Source: Bacteroides timonensis (lineage in GTDB: Bacteria > Bacteroidota > Bacteroidia > Bacteroidales > Bacteroidaceae). From it: a stretch of DNA of 64,000 nucleotides. Shown here one piece after another: positions 9,401 to 18,498 of this stretch; the first letter of the stretch is position 1; every line of letters starts with the position of its first letter. The DNA is taken from NCBI RefSeq assembly GCF_000513195.1, contig NZ_CBVI010000057.1, forward strand, positions 62,001 through 126,000, given 5' to 3'. A program made the position numbers and the translations under genes. The notes beneath the pieces are model-generated. The model did not search any database. It was not told the origin of the DNA and was given only the letters and a program-made list of their open reading frames with translations.

Positions 9401-10526
9401 CCTGAAATAGTCCCCAAACCGGTTTGTTTTTCTGTTTATCTTTGCCCTGGGTGGTATAGGGAAGTGTATGAAAGATAGGTTGGGTATGACTGATAAAGTC
9501 TACTCCACTGCTATAATTACCTATCCATATATTGCCAAACTTGTCTTGTAACAGGCTTCGTATATTTCCCGATGAAAGTCCATATTTATCCATCGTTGCA
9601 GTGATGTTATAGAACTGTACGTTTTGGGGAGATTTGAAAGTGATGTTATGCAAATCGAGTATACTGATTCCGCCGATGTCACTGGCTATCCATAAGGTGC
9701 CGTCTTCCATTTCCTTTATGTCATATATATGGTCGGCTATCAATGAATATGGATTATTGGACTCATGTTTGAAGATGGTAAATTCATCCGTCTTAGGATT
9801 GAGCAGCCCGAGCCCTTGATTTGTGCCCACCCAGATATTCTCCAGATGGTCTTTATAGATTGCATAAACGCTGTTTCCGGGCAGACTGTTGGGATTCTCG
9901 GGAATGTTGGATAGAGTGCGGATTGTTTTGTTTTCCAGATCAATGATGCTCAATCCACCTTGTGCATGCCCTATGTACAGATGCCCGTCTTCATCATCGA
10001 AAGCGCACCAGCTTGACGGTTTCAGTTCTCCTTTGATTTGATCTGATAATAAGGTGTACTTCTCATCTTTTTTGTTATAGTGTACTATCTGCCCCGTGTG
10101 GGCAACAATCCATATTCCGTCGTTAGAAGCGGGAGTTAGATATGAAACATTGTTGATCGCTATCCCTTCTGAGGGCGTGCATCTTCTGATTTTCTCTGTA
10201 GAGCAATCGAGTATATACAGTCCGCTATTGCTTCCTATCCATAGTTCATCTTCTTCTTCATCGTAGAGTAACGCATTCAGCGCATCATTCCCTAATTTAG
10301 AATTGGTACTTTTGTAAGTGGTGAACTTAAGTCCGTCGAACCGGTTCAGCCCTAGTACGGTTGCAATCCAGATACATCCCCGTTTATCTTGCGCAATGTC
10401 CTGGACATAATTATTCGATAGTCCATCTTCTATACTTAGGTGTTGTAATATGTAAGGCTGCGCTGTGCCGCTTGTTGTAAAAAGCAGCAAAAACAATAGA
10501 ATCAATAGGGATGAATGTCGTTGCAT
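6480..10526 (-). CDS. Hybrid two-component system sensor/regulator (HTCS)
   Basis: A ~1,348-residue one-protein signalling system that senses an oligosaccharide in the periplasm and activates its PUL. In order: signal peptide (SLLILLFLLLFTTSGTA); fourteen two-component propeller repeats of the type DGTLWIASDIGGISILD forming two seven-bladed propellers; a Y_Y_Y domain; one membrane helix (IFYILLVLLGIYCWF); HisKA with phospho-acceptor His in ITHELRTPLTLILGP; HATPase with NNLLSNAIKYTSEGE and GTGIGLALVKSLADLHEG; a receiver with Asp in IIISDIMMPEMDG; and a C-terminal AraC DNA-binding domain (SEAAYASGFNDLGYFRSCF). The start at 10526 places the signal peptide first; a TATTTTTG box lies upstream at 10558-10565. 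It is divergent from the susC operon ~1.1 kb away, its probable target. Confidence 0.96.
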   Translation of the reverse strand: MQRHSSLLILLFLLLFTTSGTAQPYILQHLSIEDGLSNNYVQDIAQDKRGCIWIATVLGLNRFDGLKFTTYKSTNSKLGNDALNALLYDEEEDELWIGSNSGLYILDCSTEKIRRCTPSEGIAINNVSYLTPASNDGIWIVAHTGQIVHYNKKDEKYTLLSDQIKGELKPSSWCAFDDEDGHLYIGHAQGGLSIIDLENKTIRTLSNIPENPNSLPGNSVYAIYKDHLENIWVGTNQGLGLLNPKTDEFTIFKHESNNPYSLIADHIYDIKEMEDGTLWIASDIGGISILDLHNITFKSPQNVQFYNITATMDKYGLSSGNIRSLLQDKFGNIWIGNYSSGVDFISHTQPIFHTLPYTTQGKDKQKNKPVWGLFQDSEGEIWLGGENEAVVFKDNKKLKSFDITKYLSRPYGQVFSLHEMIPGTFLLGIYDDGLLKLDTKNNRIERIKLDMSNIDILSFFKDNDGTMWIGAEYGIYTYKNGVIRKEEDIIRELSDKSIYGILRDRQGRLWMGSYGGRITIFDKDYKVVTRLDHSNGFKTNGINDLFMDSQGGVWAATRNGIGYIKDTSKPEEFELYGYSHGLEDTFVRSIQEDLQGNIWISTNNGISLWNKQKLQFENYDYRDGIPMGNFIEGSACCTPDGTLYFASLNGVCYFNPQSLTTDRQVAPVQIMECRHLNNQIESRRAEALIPITNGHIDLPYDQNSFRITFSISDYSQSGQVEYAYLIEGLENTWTNTLGESQITFRNISPGEYTFKVKARLRNQEWDDSHVATLKVYIHPPLWLTWYAKIFYILLVLLGIYCWFRFYKRKLLLESSLELEKKKSQNEQELNNERLRFYTNITHELRTPLTLILGPLEDLINDPKIPAFYGNKIKVIHSSALRLLNLINQILEFRKTETQNRKLTVAKGNLSSLVTETGLRYKELNRNEKVKFRINIAAKDAKIYFDTDVISTILNNLLSNAIKYTSEGEINLILRSADNGGNQYTEIIVSDTGYGIDAEALPHIFDRYYQAKGKHQASGTGIGLALVKSLADLHEGTLQVESEIGKGTTFTFRLLTENTYPNALHREEKETLAQEETEIAETVEEEKEEADTRPVVLVVENNDDIREYIATSFSSNYRILTATNGNEGLEQAQKYIPDIIISDIMMPEMDGIELCKLVKEDVCTSHIPVILLTAKDSIQDKEEGYESGADSYLTKPFSAKLLNSRVHNLLESRKKLALIVANRTKELKPEQQKETIKLNKLDEEFLTKFTTIVEENIDMEKMDMSFMMEKMNMSHSTLYRKIKSLTGMSGNELIRKIRLKNSLRLLMEEGHNISEAAYASGFNDLGYFRSCFREEYGMAPSEYIRLRKS

Positions 10527-10633
10527 AATCAGTTTGGTTATGAATTTGTCTTTGCAACAAAAATACAATAAATTCGCATTGCAGCTATCTTAAACAAGTG
10601 TTTTGCCCAATCTGTCACTGCTGTTTGACGAAT

Positions 10634-11192
10634 TTACCTTTGTATATACACCTTATGTGTGCCTCGTCCGGAAGTTGTAATACCACTTTCCGGATTCTCT
10701 GCCCATTTCCTTAACTCTACAGAGGCGGTAGTGGGCCGCAACCCTGTTAGCTGGACATAATCCCTGACCGTCATATAAGGATGTCCGGTAAGATATTGCT
10801 TTGCCCGTTCCAGGCGTTCTTCCGGTGTGCATTTCTACGAGGAACGGCGGAATTTCTACTGTGAACGTTCCAGATCATAGTTATAATTGGTATTGTGAAT
10901 CAATGATTTCTCTGCTCTGAAGTTGATGCTGCCTACTACGATGCTTCTTGCATTTCTTCGGGTGTTATCTGCTTTTCCAGTTTCCCGTTCCTTGTCCCAT
11001 TTGGTAAGCCAGTTCATCGGCCAGTTCCTGTAGCAAACCTTTGATGTCACCTCTGGTAAATGAACTCTTTTCGGACAGTATCTTTGCGATGTAATCCGTA
11101 CTTGCTTGTCTGGATTGTACGAGGCGGGGATAGAGTATGGGGTTCCTGTCTTTGTTCGGCAGGTTCATCTCCTGCATTTCATATTCAGCCAT
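10634..11192 (-). pseudogene. HU/histone-like DNA-binding protein, decayed
   Basis: Read on the minus strand, three consecutive blocks rebuild a Bacteroidetes HU-family protein. Block 1 (11192 downwards) gives ILYPRLVQSRQASTDYIAKI and LLQELADELAYQMGQG; a short deletion then shifts the frame. Block 2 gives KERETGKADNTRRNARSIVV and ends at a TAG; a second TAG follows eight codons later. Block 3 gives the family tail TPEERLERAKQYLTGHPYM, YVQLTGLRPTTASVELRKW and a final SGRGTHKVYIQR before a stop. One frameshift with loss of ~15-20 codons and two in-frame stops mean it cannot make a full protein. It lies between the HTCS gene and susC. The homology is from recall of the family, not a search. Confidence 0.8.
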
Positions 11193-11499
11193 AAATAGAT
11201 TTATTTAGTAGTTATATGTTTCCTGTTTGCTCCGTATAGGGAAGAAATCTGCTCTCTATTCGTACAAAACTTATTTTCTCTTTATACAAAACCTGTCAAA
11301 GTTAATAGAAAAGTATATTCTTAGTCTGCGAATATAAAAATGTAATTTACGAATTTATATTTGTAGATTACGAATATATAAATGAGACTGCAATTTATAG
11401 TTTGTCTCCTTTCATTATGGACGAATTGTAGTTTACCATTCAGATTATGCAGTCCGGAGACTATGAGCTAAGAATCGGGGTAAAATGGTCAGAAAAGAG

Positions 11500-11581
11500 T
11501 GACAAAATGGGCATGACGAATTTGTCCTTTATCGAAGCAATATTTGTCATCGGTTCTTTTAAATTAGTTCCTATACATTTG
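11500..11581 (+). promoter_or_regulatory. Probable susC operon promoter and upstream half-sites
   Basis: A -7 box TACATTTG lies at 11574-11581, about 70 bases before the susC start, with no TTTG at the normal -33 position, as expected for a promoter that needs an activator. Upstream, TGACAAAATGG (11500) and TGACGAATTTG (11514) form a direct repeat 14 bases apart; TGACGAATTT also occurs once at 10626-10635 nearer the HTCS gene. These are candidate HTCS binding half-sites. The rest of 11193-11500 is AT-rich, with repeated TTACGAAT/ATATTCG motifs at 11328-11385 but no gene. Confidence 0.4.
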
Positions 11582-11651
11582 CATATCCCTTTTAGGGGGA
11601 GACTCAAGAGATTTAATTAACCTTTTTAATTATCTAATTTAAAGAAAAACA

Positions 11652-14600
11652 ATGAAATCAAATTCTTTAAGGAACAATCGGAAGGCGCTTGCAGCCTTGT
11701 TGCTTTGTACTGGTTTCATTGCAGGACATCCTCTTTCGATGATGGCTGGAAGCAATGAAACAAGTCTGGAAATCGTTCAGCAACAAATTAAGGTTTCGGG
11801 AGTTGTGAAAGATTCAATGGGAGAACCGGTAATTGGTGCAAGTGTGGTGGAAAAAGGAACTTCTAATGGTATCATTACCGATATAAACGGTAATTTTTCC
11901 CTCTTGGTAACTTCGGGCGCAACACTCGCTATTTCCTATATTGGTTATAAAACGCAGGAAGTACAGGCCGTTACAGGTAAAGTCATAGATGTAACTCTGA
12001 AAGACGATACGGAAATGCTTGAAGAAGTTGTAGTCGTGGGTTTTGGTACACAGAAGAAGGTAAATCTGACCGGATCAGTAGGGATTGCTACAGCCAAAGA
12101 ATTAGAGTCTCGTCCGGTATCGTCGGCGACACAAGCCCTGCAAGGTTTAGTACCGGGACTTAAAATTACCACTAGTTCCGGAGCTTTGGACCAAAATATG
12201 GATATTTCCGTGCGTGGTACCGGAACTATTGGTTCTTCAAGTGGATCTCCACTCATCTTGATTGATGGTATGGAAGGGGATATTAACACTGTGAATCCGC
12301 AGGATATTGAGAACATTTCGGTATTGAAAGATGCGGCTGCATCTTCTATTTATGGTTCCCGGGCACCGTTTGGGGTCATACTTATTACTACAAAGAAGGG
12401 GAAAGCTGGAAAAGCTACGATCAATTATAATAATAGTTTCCGTATAGCCAGCCCTATAGGGTTACCGGAATCTATGGACTCGTATACTTTTGCTGTTTTT
12501 ATGAATGAATCTCTCAAGAACAGTGGTAAGGCAGTCAGGTTCTCCAATGAAACTATGCAGAAGATGCTTGACTATCAGTCTGGCAAACTAACGGCTGGTA
12601 TGGATCCCAGTCCCAGTAATCCCGCAGCGTGGAATGATGTGTGGCAGTATGCTTATGGTAATACGGATATTTATGGTGAGCTTTATAAAAGTACGGTATT
12701 CTCTCAGGAACACAATGTGAGTGTATCGGGTGGAAGTGAGAAGATGACCTATTATGGTTCTTTTAATTATCTTGATCAGGGCGGTTTATTGAAGATAGGT
12801 GAAGACGGTATGAAACGCTACAATGCAACCGGTAAATTCACCAGTGAACTGACTGATTGGTTGAAGTTTAACTTTACCGCACGTTTTACTCGTAATGATG
12901 TTTGGCGCCCGCGTAAATTCAATGATACTTTTTATCGTATGTTTGGTCGTCAGAACTGGCCCAATATTCCTATGTATGATCCAAGTGGTAATATCTTCGG
13001 TTATAATGCTGTGGAACTGGAACAGGGTGGGCAACGTGATGTACAGACGGACCGCCATTATTATCAGGCGGCTCTTATCTTTGAACCTATAAAGAACTGG
13101 GTAACGAATGTGGAGTTCAACTATAGTATCATGAACCAGAAAGTTAAAGAAACAACTTTGCCTTCCTATCAATTGGGACCCACCGGAACCGAACTCTATC
13201 GCGAAAAAGATTCGGGGTTGTATCAGGAGGATAAGAAGGAAAATTATCTGAATCTGAACGTTTATAGCGAATACGCACGTACATTCAATGATTCCCATAA
13301 TTTAAAAATAATGCTTGGATTCCAGGCGGAAGAGATGGAACAAAGCGATTTGAATGTATTTAAGAATGGATTGATAATGGCAGATATGCCCGAATTTGAC
13401 CTGACGAACGGACAATTGAACAGTGGCCTGTCCAAAGATGCTACTGTACATGGTTATAGTAACAGATGGGCTACTGCCGGTTTCTTCGGACGTTTGAATT
13501 ATGACTATCAAGGGCGCTATCTGGCAGAAGCCAATATTCGTTATGATGGAACTTCCCGTTTCCGTCGTGGTAACCGATGGCAGTGGTCTCCTTCCTTTTC
13601 TTTAGGTTGGAATATTGCACAGGAGAAGTTCTGGCAACCCATACAAAATGTGGCAAACTTGCTAAAGCTTCGTTTTTCTTATGGCCAGCTGGGTAATCAA
13701 AATACGAATCAGTGGTATCCTACTTACCGGACTATGACGTTAGGTATCTTGGATGGAGGATGGTTGCAAAATGGGACAAAACCCAATACGGCAAGAGTCG
13801 GTGACCTGATCAGTACGGTTTTGACTTGGGAAAAAGTACGGACTTGGGATATTGGACTTGATTACGGTCTTTTCAACAATCGTCTGACGGGCTCGTTCGA
13901 TTACTTTATCCGTTATACGAAAGATATGGTGGGCGATGCTCCGGAGTTACCTTTGACTTTGGGAGTTAAAGCACCTCAAACGAATAATTGTGATCTTAAA
14001 ACAAAAGGTTGGGAAGTCTCGCTTGCTTGGAGAGATCGCCTGAAGAATGGATTGAATTATGGTGTCAGCGTATCGTTGTCCGATCAACAGACCTACATAG
14101 ACAGTTATCCAAGTAATAAAACCGGATCATTGACTTCGGGAAGTTCCAATACAGGTATAAAGTGGTCGTATATCGCCGGACAGAAAATAAATCAGATTTG
14201 GGGATTTGAAACAATTGGCATAGCTAAAACACAAGCTGAAATGGATGCGCATATTGCTTCGTTGCCCAATGGTGGACAAAGTGCTATCGGAACACAATGG
14301 GGAGCCGGTGATATCATGTATAAAGACCTGAATGGTGATGGCAAAATTTCTACAGGAGCCAATACATTGAATGACCATGGTGATTTAAAAGTACTGGGTG
14401 ATGCCAATCCGCACTATTTCTTTGGGATTGACCTTACTGCTGATTGGAAAGGATTCGATTTCCGTTGTTTTCTGCAAGGAGTATTGAAACATGATTTCTG
14501 GGCTGGAGGTGACTCTACGACGAACAATGATAATGCGGGTGGTTACTTCTGGGGTGCTCGCGGTAATGTAAGTGAATGGCATATACGCGGATTTGTACAA

Positions 14601-14972
14601 CACAATGACTATTTCCGCGCAGAGTCGGTTGGACTGGAAGGGTATGAAATCCCGGCAAATGTAGATTCGTATTTTCCCCGTCCTCTTCTAAGTTATGCAG
14701 ATGGTGGTAAAAACCAGCGTGTACAGAGTCGTTACATGCAGAATGCGGCATATATGCGTTTGAAAAATTTGCAATTAGGCTATACCCTGCCTGCAACATG
14801 GACCAAGAAAGCCGGTATTTCAAAATGTCGTTTGTTCGTTTCAGGTGAGAATTTGCTGACTTTCACTTCCTTATTTGATGTGTTTGATCCTGAAACATGT
14901 ACCGGAGGTGTCGGAGGAAATGTTTATCCGTTGTCAAGTACATGGTCATTCGGATTAAGTTTAACTTTTTAA
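11652..14972 (+). CDS. SusC-like TonB-dependent outer-membrane transporter
   Basis: A 1,106-residue SusC/RagA family transporter that imports oligosaccharides bound by its SusD partner, powered by TonB. Domains in order: long signal segment (KALAALLLCTGFIAGHPLS), carboxypeptidase-regulatory-like domain (VSGVVKDSMGEPVIGASVV), a TonB box (EEVVVVGFG) at about residues 125-133, the plug (RGTGTIGSSSGSPLILIDGM, then NISVLKDAAASSIYGSRAPF) and the 22-strand barrel ending in an aromatic residue (SFGLSLTF). Length is normal. It starts the PUL operon, 13 bases before the susD-like gene. It has no N-terminal STN domain, which fits control by an HTCS rather than by an anti-sigma factor. Confidence 0.97.
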   Translation: MKSNSLRNNRKALAALLLCTGFIAGHPLSMMAGSNETSLEIVQQQIKVSGVVKDSMGEPVIGASVVEKGTSNGIITDINGNFSLLVTSGATLAISYIGYKTQEVQAVTGKVIDVTLKDDTEMLEEVVVVGFGTQKKVNLTGSVGIATAKELESRPVSSATQALQGLVPGLKITTSSGALDQNMDISVRGTGTIGSSSGSPLILIDGMEGDINTVNPQDIENISVLKDAAASSIYGSRAPFGVILITTKKGKAGKATINYNNSFRIASPIGLPESMDSYTFAVFMNESLKNSGKAVRFSNETMQKMLDYQSGKLTAGMDPSPSNPAAWNDVWQYAYGNTDIYGELYKSTVFSQEHNVSVSGGSEKMTYYGSFNYLDQGGLLKIGEDGMKRYNATGKFTSELTDWLKFNFTARFTRNDVWRPRKFNDTFYRMFGRQNWPNIPMYDPSGNIFGYNAVELEQGGQRDVQTDRHYYQAALIFEPIKNWVTNVEFNYSIMNQKVKETTLPSYQLGPTGTELYREKDSGLYQEDKKENYLNLNVYSEYARTFNDSHNLKIMLGFQAEEMEQSDLNVFKNGLIMADMPEFDLTNGQLNSGLSKDATVHGYSNRWATAGFFGRLNYDYQGRYLAEANIRYDGTSRFRRGNRWQWSPSFSLGWNIAQEKFWQPIQNVANLLKLRFSYGQLGNQNTNQWYPTYRTMTLGILDGGWLQNGTKPNTARVGDLISTVLTWEKVRTWDIGLDYGLFNNRLTGSFDYFIRYTKDMVGDAPELPLTLGVKAPQTNNCDLKTKGWEVSLAWRDRLKNGLNYGVSVSLSDQQTYIDSYPSNKTGSLTSGSSNTGIKWSYIAGQKINQIWGFETIGIAKTQAEMDAHIASLPNGGQSAIGTQWGAGDIMYKDLNGDGKISTGANTLNDHGDLKVLGDANPHYFFGIDLTADWKGFDFRCFLQGVLKHDFWAGGDSTTNNDNAGGYFWGARGNVSEWHIRGFVQHNDYFRAESVGLEGYEIPANVDSYFPRPLLSYADGGKNQRVQSRYMQNAAYMRLKNLQLGYTLPATWTKKAGISKCRLFVSGENLLTFTSLFDVFDPETCTGGVGGNVYPLSSTWSFGLSLTF

Positions 14973-14985
14973 ATAGATTAGTAAT

Positions 14986-17010
14986 ATGAAAACATTATAT
15001 AGAATAGCTTTAGCTGCAATCTTCACTATGGGTCTCACGGCTTGTGATGATTTTCTGGATAGTGAACCGAAATCTTCTGTAGATCCGGATAAGTATTTTA
15101 CGGAAGCTTCCCAGTTGCAAGCCTATGCGGACGAGATATATCCCCGTATTCTTCCGGGCAGTAATTATGGATATTACGGTACCGACGATCAGTATACTGA
15201 CAATCAGATACCGGAGACGGCTCCCGACCGTTTCTTTGAAGGCCAGTGGAAGGTTCCGTATTCGGAAGGAAACTGGTCGTTTGAAACAATTTATAGATTG
15301 AATTTCTTCTTTTCGGAAGTATTACCTCGCTTCGGGGAAGATTTAAGTGGTTCACAGAATACAATTTCGGGTGATTTGGTGAGTATCAAACATTATATCG
15401 GAGAGATGTATACCTTGCGTGCGCTCGAATATTTCAAACGCTATCAAAATTTCGGTGACTTCCCTATCATTACCGAACCTCTGCCGGATGATGAAACGGC
15501 ACTGATTGAGGCCAGTAAGCGTATGCCACGTAACGAAGTTGCACGCTTCATCCTGTCAGATTTAGATAAGGCAGCTGTTTTGATGAATGGGAAAGATATG
15601 GTAACTACTCGGATTAACCGCGATCTGGCTCTTTTGATAAAATCTCGTGTAGCTCTTTATGAAGGTACATGGCTGAAATATTTTAAAGGTACTGCATTTG
15701 TTCCCAATGGAGAAGGCTGGCCGGGTAAATCAAAAGAATATAATGCCAACTATCAGTATCCGAGTGGAAGTATTGAAAATGAAATTAATTACTTTCTTGA
15801 TGAGGCTATCTCAGCTTCGAAGGAAGTAGCTGAGAAGTATAAGAATTCGTTAACTGCTAATACAGGTACATTGCAACAAAATTCAGGAGATTCAGAAAAC
15901 CCGTTTTATGAAATGTATGCAGTGGAAGATCTTTCTTCCTATCCTGAAGTTTTGCTTTGGAAGCAATATACGTATGGCGTATCTACACATGGGATATGTG
16001 TCGGTGCCAATCAGGGTAACTGGGCTTTAGGCATAACTCGTGCTTGCGTGCAGAATTTCCTGATGGCGGATGGTACGCCTGTTTATAAGAACGGTTCCTA
16101 TTCCGATGGTAATGGAGTTTATAAAGGAGACAAAACAATAGCTGATGTCCGTGCCAACAGAGATTCCCGCTTATCTGTTTTCCTGAAAGAGCCGGGACAG
16201 AAAAATATTCTTGTTGATGGAACAAGCCCACTTAGTACTTTTTATCGTACTGAACCTTATCCGGGAATCACAGATGGTGCCAATCAGACACGTGCAACCA
16301 CTGGTTATCTTTTACGAAAAGGGGGTGCTTTCGATGTTAAGCACTATCAAGATGTGTGGGCTGGCTTTGTAGGGGTAGTGCTTTATCGTTCGGCAGAAGC
16401 ATTATTGAATTATATGGAAGCCAGTTATGAAAAGAATGGGACATTGGATGGTACTGCACGTGAATATTGGCAGATTCTTCGTCGTCGCGCTCATGTCAGC
16501 GAAGATATTGATGCGACAATTATGGCTACTGATATGGCAAAAGAAGCGGAAAATGACTGGGGAGCTTATTCAGCAGGACGGCTTTTGACAGACAAAACAT
16601 TGTATAATATCCGTCGCGAACGCCGTTCGGAATTCCTTTCAGAAGGTTTACGATATATGGATGTATGCCGTTGGAGAGCTATGGATCAGATGCTTTCAAC
16701 CCCTTATATTCCCGAAGGTATGCACCTCTGGAATACACCGATGGAAGAATGGTACAATGGTTTGGTGGCAGACGGTTCTGCTAATGCAACTGTATCACAG
16801 AAGTCGGATAGTGAGTATCTTCGTCCTTATCGTAGAACCAGTACTCAAAAGTGCTATGGAGGCTATAAGTGGAAAATGGCTCATTATTTGGAGCCGATAA
16901 TGGCCAAACAATTTCTGATAACGGCTTCTGATGGAGTAACGATTGAAAGTTCTCCTATTTATCAAAATCCTTATTGGAAAACTGCTGCTGATACTCCTGC
17001 TGAACAATAA
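14986..17010 (+). CDS. SusD-like surface glycan-binding lipoprotein
   Basis: A 674-residue SusD/RagB family lipoprotein that caps the SusC barrel and binds glycan at the cell surface. The lipobox is in FTMGLTACDDFLDSEP, with several acidic residues after the Cys as expected for surface export in Bacteroides. TPR-like helices follow (EMYTLRALEYFKRYQNFGDF) and the C-terminal SusD signature includes YNIRRERRSEFLSEGLRYMD. It is somewhat longer than the usual 500-600 residues, typical of SusDs for complex pectic glycans. It sits 13 bases after susC and is followed by an intrinsic terminator, so susCD may be made in excess of the downstream enzymes. Confidence 0.96.
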   Translation: MKTLYRIALAAIFTMGLTACDDFLDSEPKSSVDPDKYFTEASQLQAYADEIYPRILPGSNYGYYGTDDQYTDNQIPETAPDRFFEGQWKVPYSEGNWSFETIYRLNFFFSEVLPRFGEDLSGSQNTISGDLVSIKHYIGEMYTLRALEYFKRYQNFGDFPIITEPLPDDETALIEASKRMPRNEVARFILSDLDKAAVLMNGKDMVTTRINRDLALLIKSRVALYEGTWLKYFKGTAFVPNGEGWPGKSKEYNANYQYPSGSIENEINYFLDEAISASKEVAEKYKNSLTANTGTLQQNSGDSENPFYEMYAVEDLSSYPEVLLWKQYTYGVSTHGICVGANQGNWALGITRACVQNFLMADGTPVYKNGSYSDGNGVYKGDKTIADVRANRDSRLSVFLKEPGQKNILVDGTSPLSTFYRTEPYPGITDGANQTRATTGYLLRKGGAFDVKHYQDVWAGFVGVVLYRSAEALLNYMEASYEKNGTLDGTAREYWQILRRRAHVSEDIDATIMATDMAKEAENDWGAYSAGRLLTDKTLYNIRRERRSEFLSEGLRYMDVCRWRAMDQMLSTPYIPEGMHLWNTPMEEWYNGLVADGSANATVSQKSDSEYLRPYRRTSTQKCYGGYKWKMAHYLEPIMAKQFLITASDGVTIESSPIYQNPYWKTAADTPAEQ

Positions 17011-17037
17011 ATAGGGATAGGTGAGATGAGTATTCTA

Positions 17038-17074
17038 GAAAGGTCACTTGCCTTTATGTAAGTGACCTTTTTAA
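17038..17074 (+). terminator. Intrinsic terminator/attenuator after the susD-like gene
   Basis: The arms AGGTCACTT (17041-17049) and AAGTGACCT (17060-17068) form a perfect 9-bp stem followed by TTTTT. It separates susCD from the enzyme genes, which have no obvious promoter of their own in the following 10 bases. Confidence 0.8.
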
Positions 17075-17083
17075 AAGCTATTT

Positions 17084-18484
17084 ATGACTTTTAATAAGAC
17101 GAGAATGCAAAAAGAATTCTTAAAAAGGGCTTTATCTGTGTTAGGTGTATTTATGGCCTCTTTATTCCCGGTTTTCGGACAATATATTACGGTGAATGTT
17201 GATGCTCCTTTTCCTATGGATCCGATAAAAGAGTTTATCTATCCTCAGAATGATTTTTCTATTTTAGAATATGGTGCTGTAGAAGGAGGAAAAGTCGATA
17301 ATACCTTTGCCATAGCTAAAGCCATCGATGCCTGCCATAAAGCAGGTGGCGGCAGAGTTGTAATTCCTGAAGGAGAATGGTTGACCGGTCCTGTGCATTT
17401 GAAAAGTAATGTCAACTTATACTTATCGGAAAATGCTGCGTTATGTTTTACGGACAATCCATCTGATTATCTGCCTGCTGTAATGACTTCATGGGAGGGT
17501 ATGGAATGTTATAATTACTCTCCGCTGGTCTATGCTATTGGTTGTGAGAATATAGCGATTACCGGAAAAGGCATGCTGAAACCTAAAATGGATACTTGGA
17601 AAGTGTGGTTTGCACGTCCGGAAGCCCATTTGAATGCATTGAAAGAGCTCTATACGATGGCCTCTACGGATGTTCCCGTAGAGAAGCGGCAAATGGCGGT
17701 GGGAGAAAACAATCTTCGTCCGCATCTGATACATTTCAACCGTTGCAGGAATGTATTGCTTGACGGATTTAAAATTAGGGAAAGCCCGTTTTGGACTATT
17801 CATATCTACATGTGTGATGGCGGCATTGCACGGAATCTGGATGTAAAAGCACACGGTCACAATAATGATGGAATCGATCTGGAAATGACCCGTAACTTCT
17901 TGGTAGAAAACTGTACTTTCGATCAGGGAGATGATGCGGTGGTTATCAAGGCAGGACGCAACCGGGATGCATGGCGACTGAATATACCAACTGAAAATAT
18001 AGTGATCCGTAATTGTAACATTGTGGAAGGGCATACTTTACTGGGTATCGGTAGTGAAATATCAGGAGGCATTCGGAATGTGTATATGCATGATTGTAAG
18101 GTGCCGCAATCTGTCAGGCGACTTTTCTTTGTGAAAACCAACCACCGCCGGGGAGCATTTGTGGAAAATATTCACATGGAGAATATCAGGGCCGGCCATG
18201 TACAGCGGGTACTTGAGATAGATACGGATGTGCTTTACCAATGGAAAGACCTTGTGCCTACGTATGAAGAACGCATTACGCGCATTGATGGCATTTACAT
18301 GAAAAATGTGGTGTGTACTTCGGCCGATGCCATCTATGAGTTGAAAGGAGATGCGAAGCTGCCGGCCAGAAATGTAGTGATTGAAGACGTGCATGTAAAT
18401 GAAGTGAGAGATTTTGTGAAAAAGATAGATAATACGGAAAATGTGACGGAAAGGAATGTGACTTATTCATTCTCCGAGCACTAA
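17084..18484 (+). CDS. Glycoside hydrolase family 28 (polygalacturonase-like), secreted
   Basis: A 466-residue right-handed beta-helix enzyme of the pectinase family GH28, which cleaves alpha-galacturonic acid linkages by inversion. The signal peptide is FLKRALSVLGVFMASLFPVF. Catalytic motifs are visible in the normal order: the N-x-D block in HNNDGIDLE, the DD pair in FDQGDDAVVIKAG, the catalytic-region His/Gly block in EGHTLLGIGSEISGG, and a basic patch in RRLFFVKTNHRRG standing for the usual R-I-K. It follows the SusD terminator by ten bases; an ATG at 17105 is an alternative start. Within the family it could be an exo-polygalacturonosidase or a rhamnogalacturonan hydrolase; sequence alone does not decide. 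It is the clearest pectin-directed gene of the locus. Confidence 0.93.
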   Translation: MTFNKTRMQKEFLKRALSVLGVFMASLFPVFGQYITVNVDAPFPMDPIKEFIYPQNDFSILEYGAVEGGKVDNTFAIAKAIDACHKAGGGRVVIPEGEWLTGPVHLKSNVNLYLSENAALCFTDNPSDYLPAVMTSWEGMECYNYSPLVYAIGCENIAITGKGMLKPKMDTWKVWFARPEAHLNALKELYTMASTDVPVEKRQMAVGENNLRPHLIHFNRCRNVLLDGFKIRESPFWTIHIYMCDGGIARNLDVKAHGHNNDGIDLEMTRNFLVENCTFDQGDDAVVIKAGRNRDAWRLNIPTENIVIRNCNIVEGHTLLGIGSEISGGIRNVYMHDCKVPQSVRRLFFVKTNHRRGAFVENIHMENIRAGHVQRVLEIDTDVLYQWKDLVPTYEERITRIDGIYMKNVVCTSADAIYELKGDAKLPARNVVIEDVHVNEVRDFVKKIDNTENVTERNVTYSFSEH

Positions 18485-18498
18485 AGACGATAAAATTA

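Noticed and set aside
10840..10880. TAG readthrough in the HU-like gene
   Set aside because: Two TAG codons occur in a similar context, but the gene also has a frameshift with lost codons, so ordinary decay explains it better than recoding.
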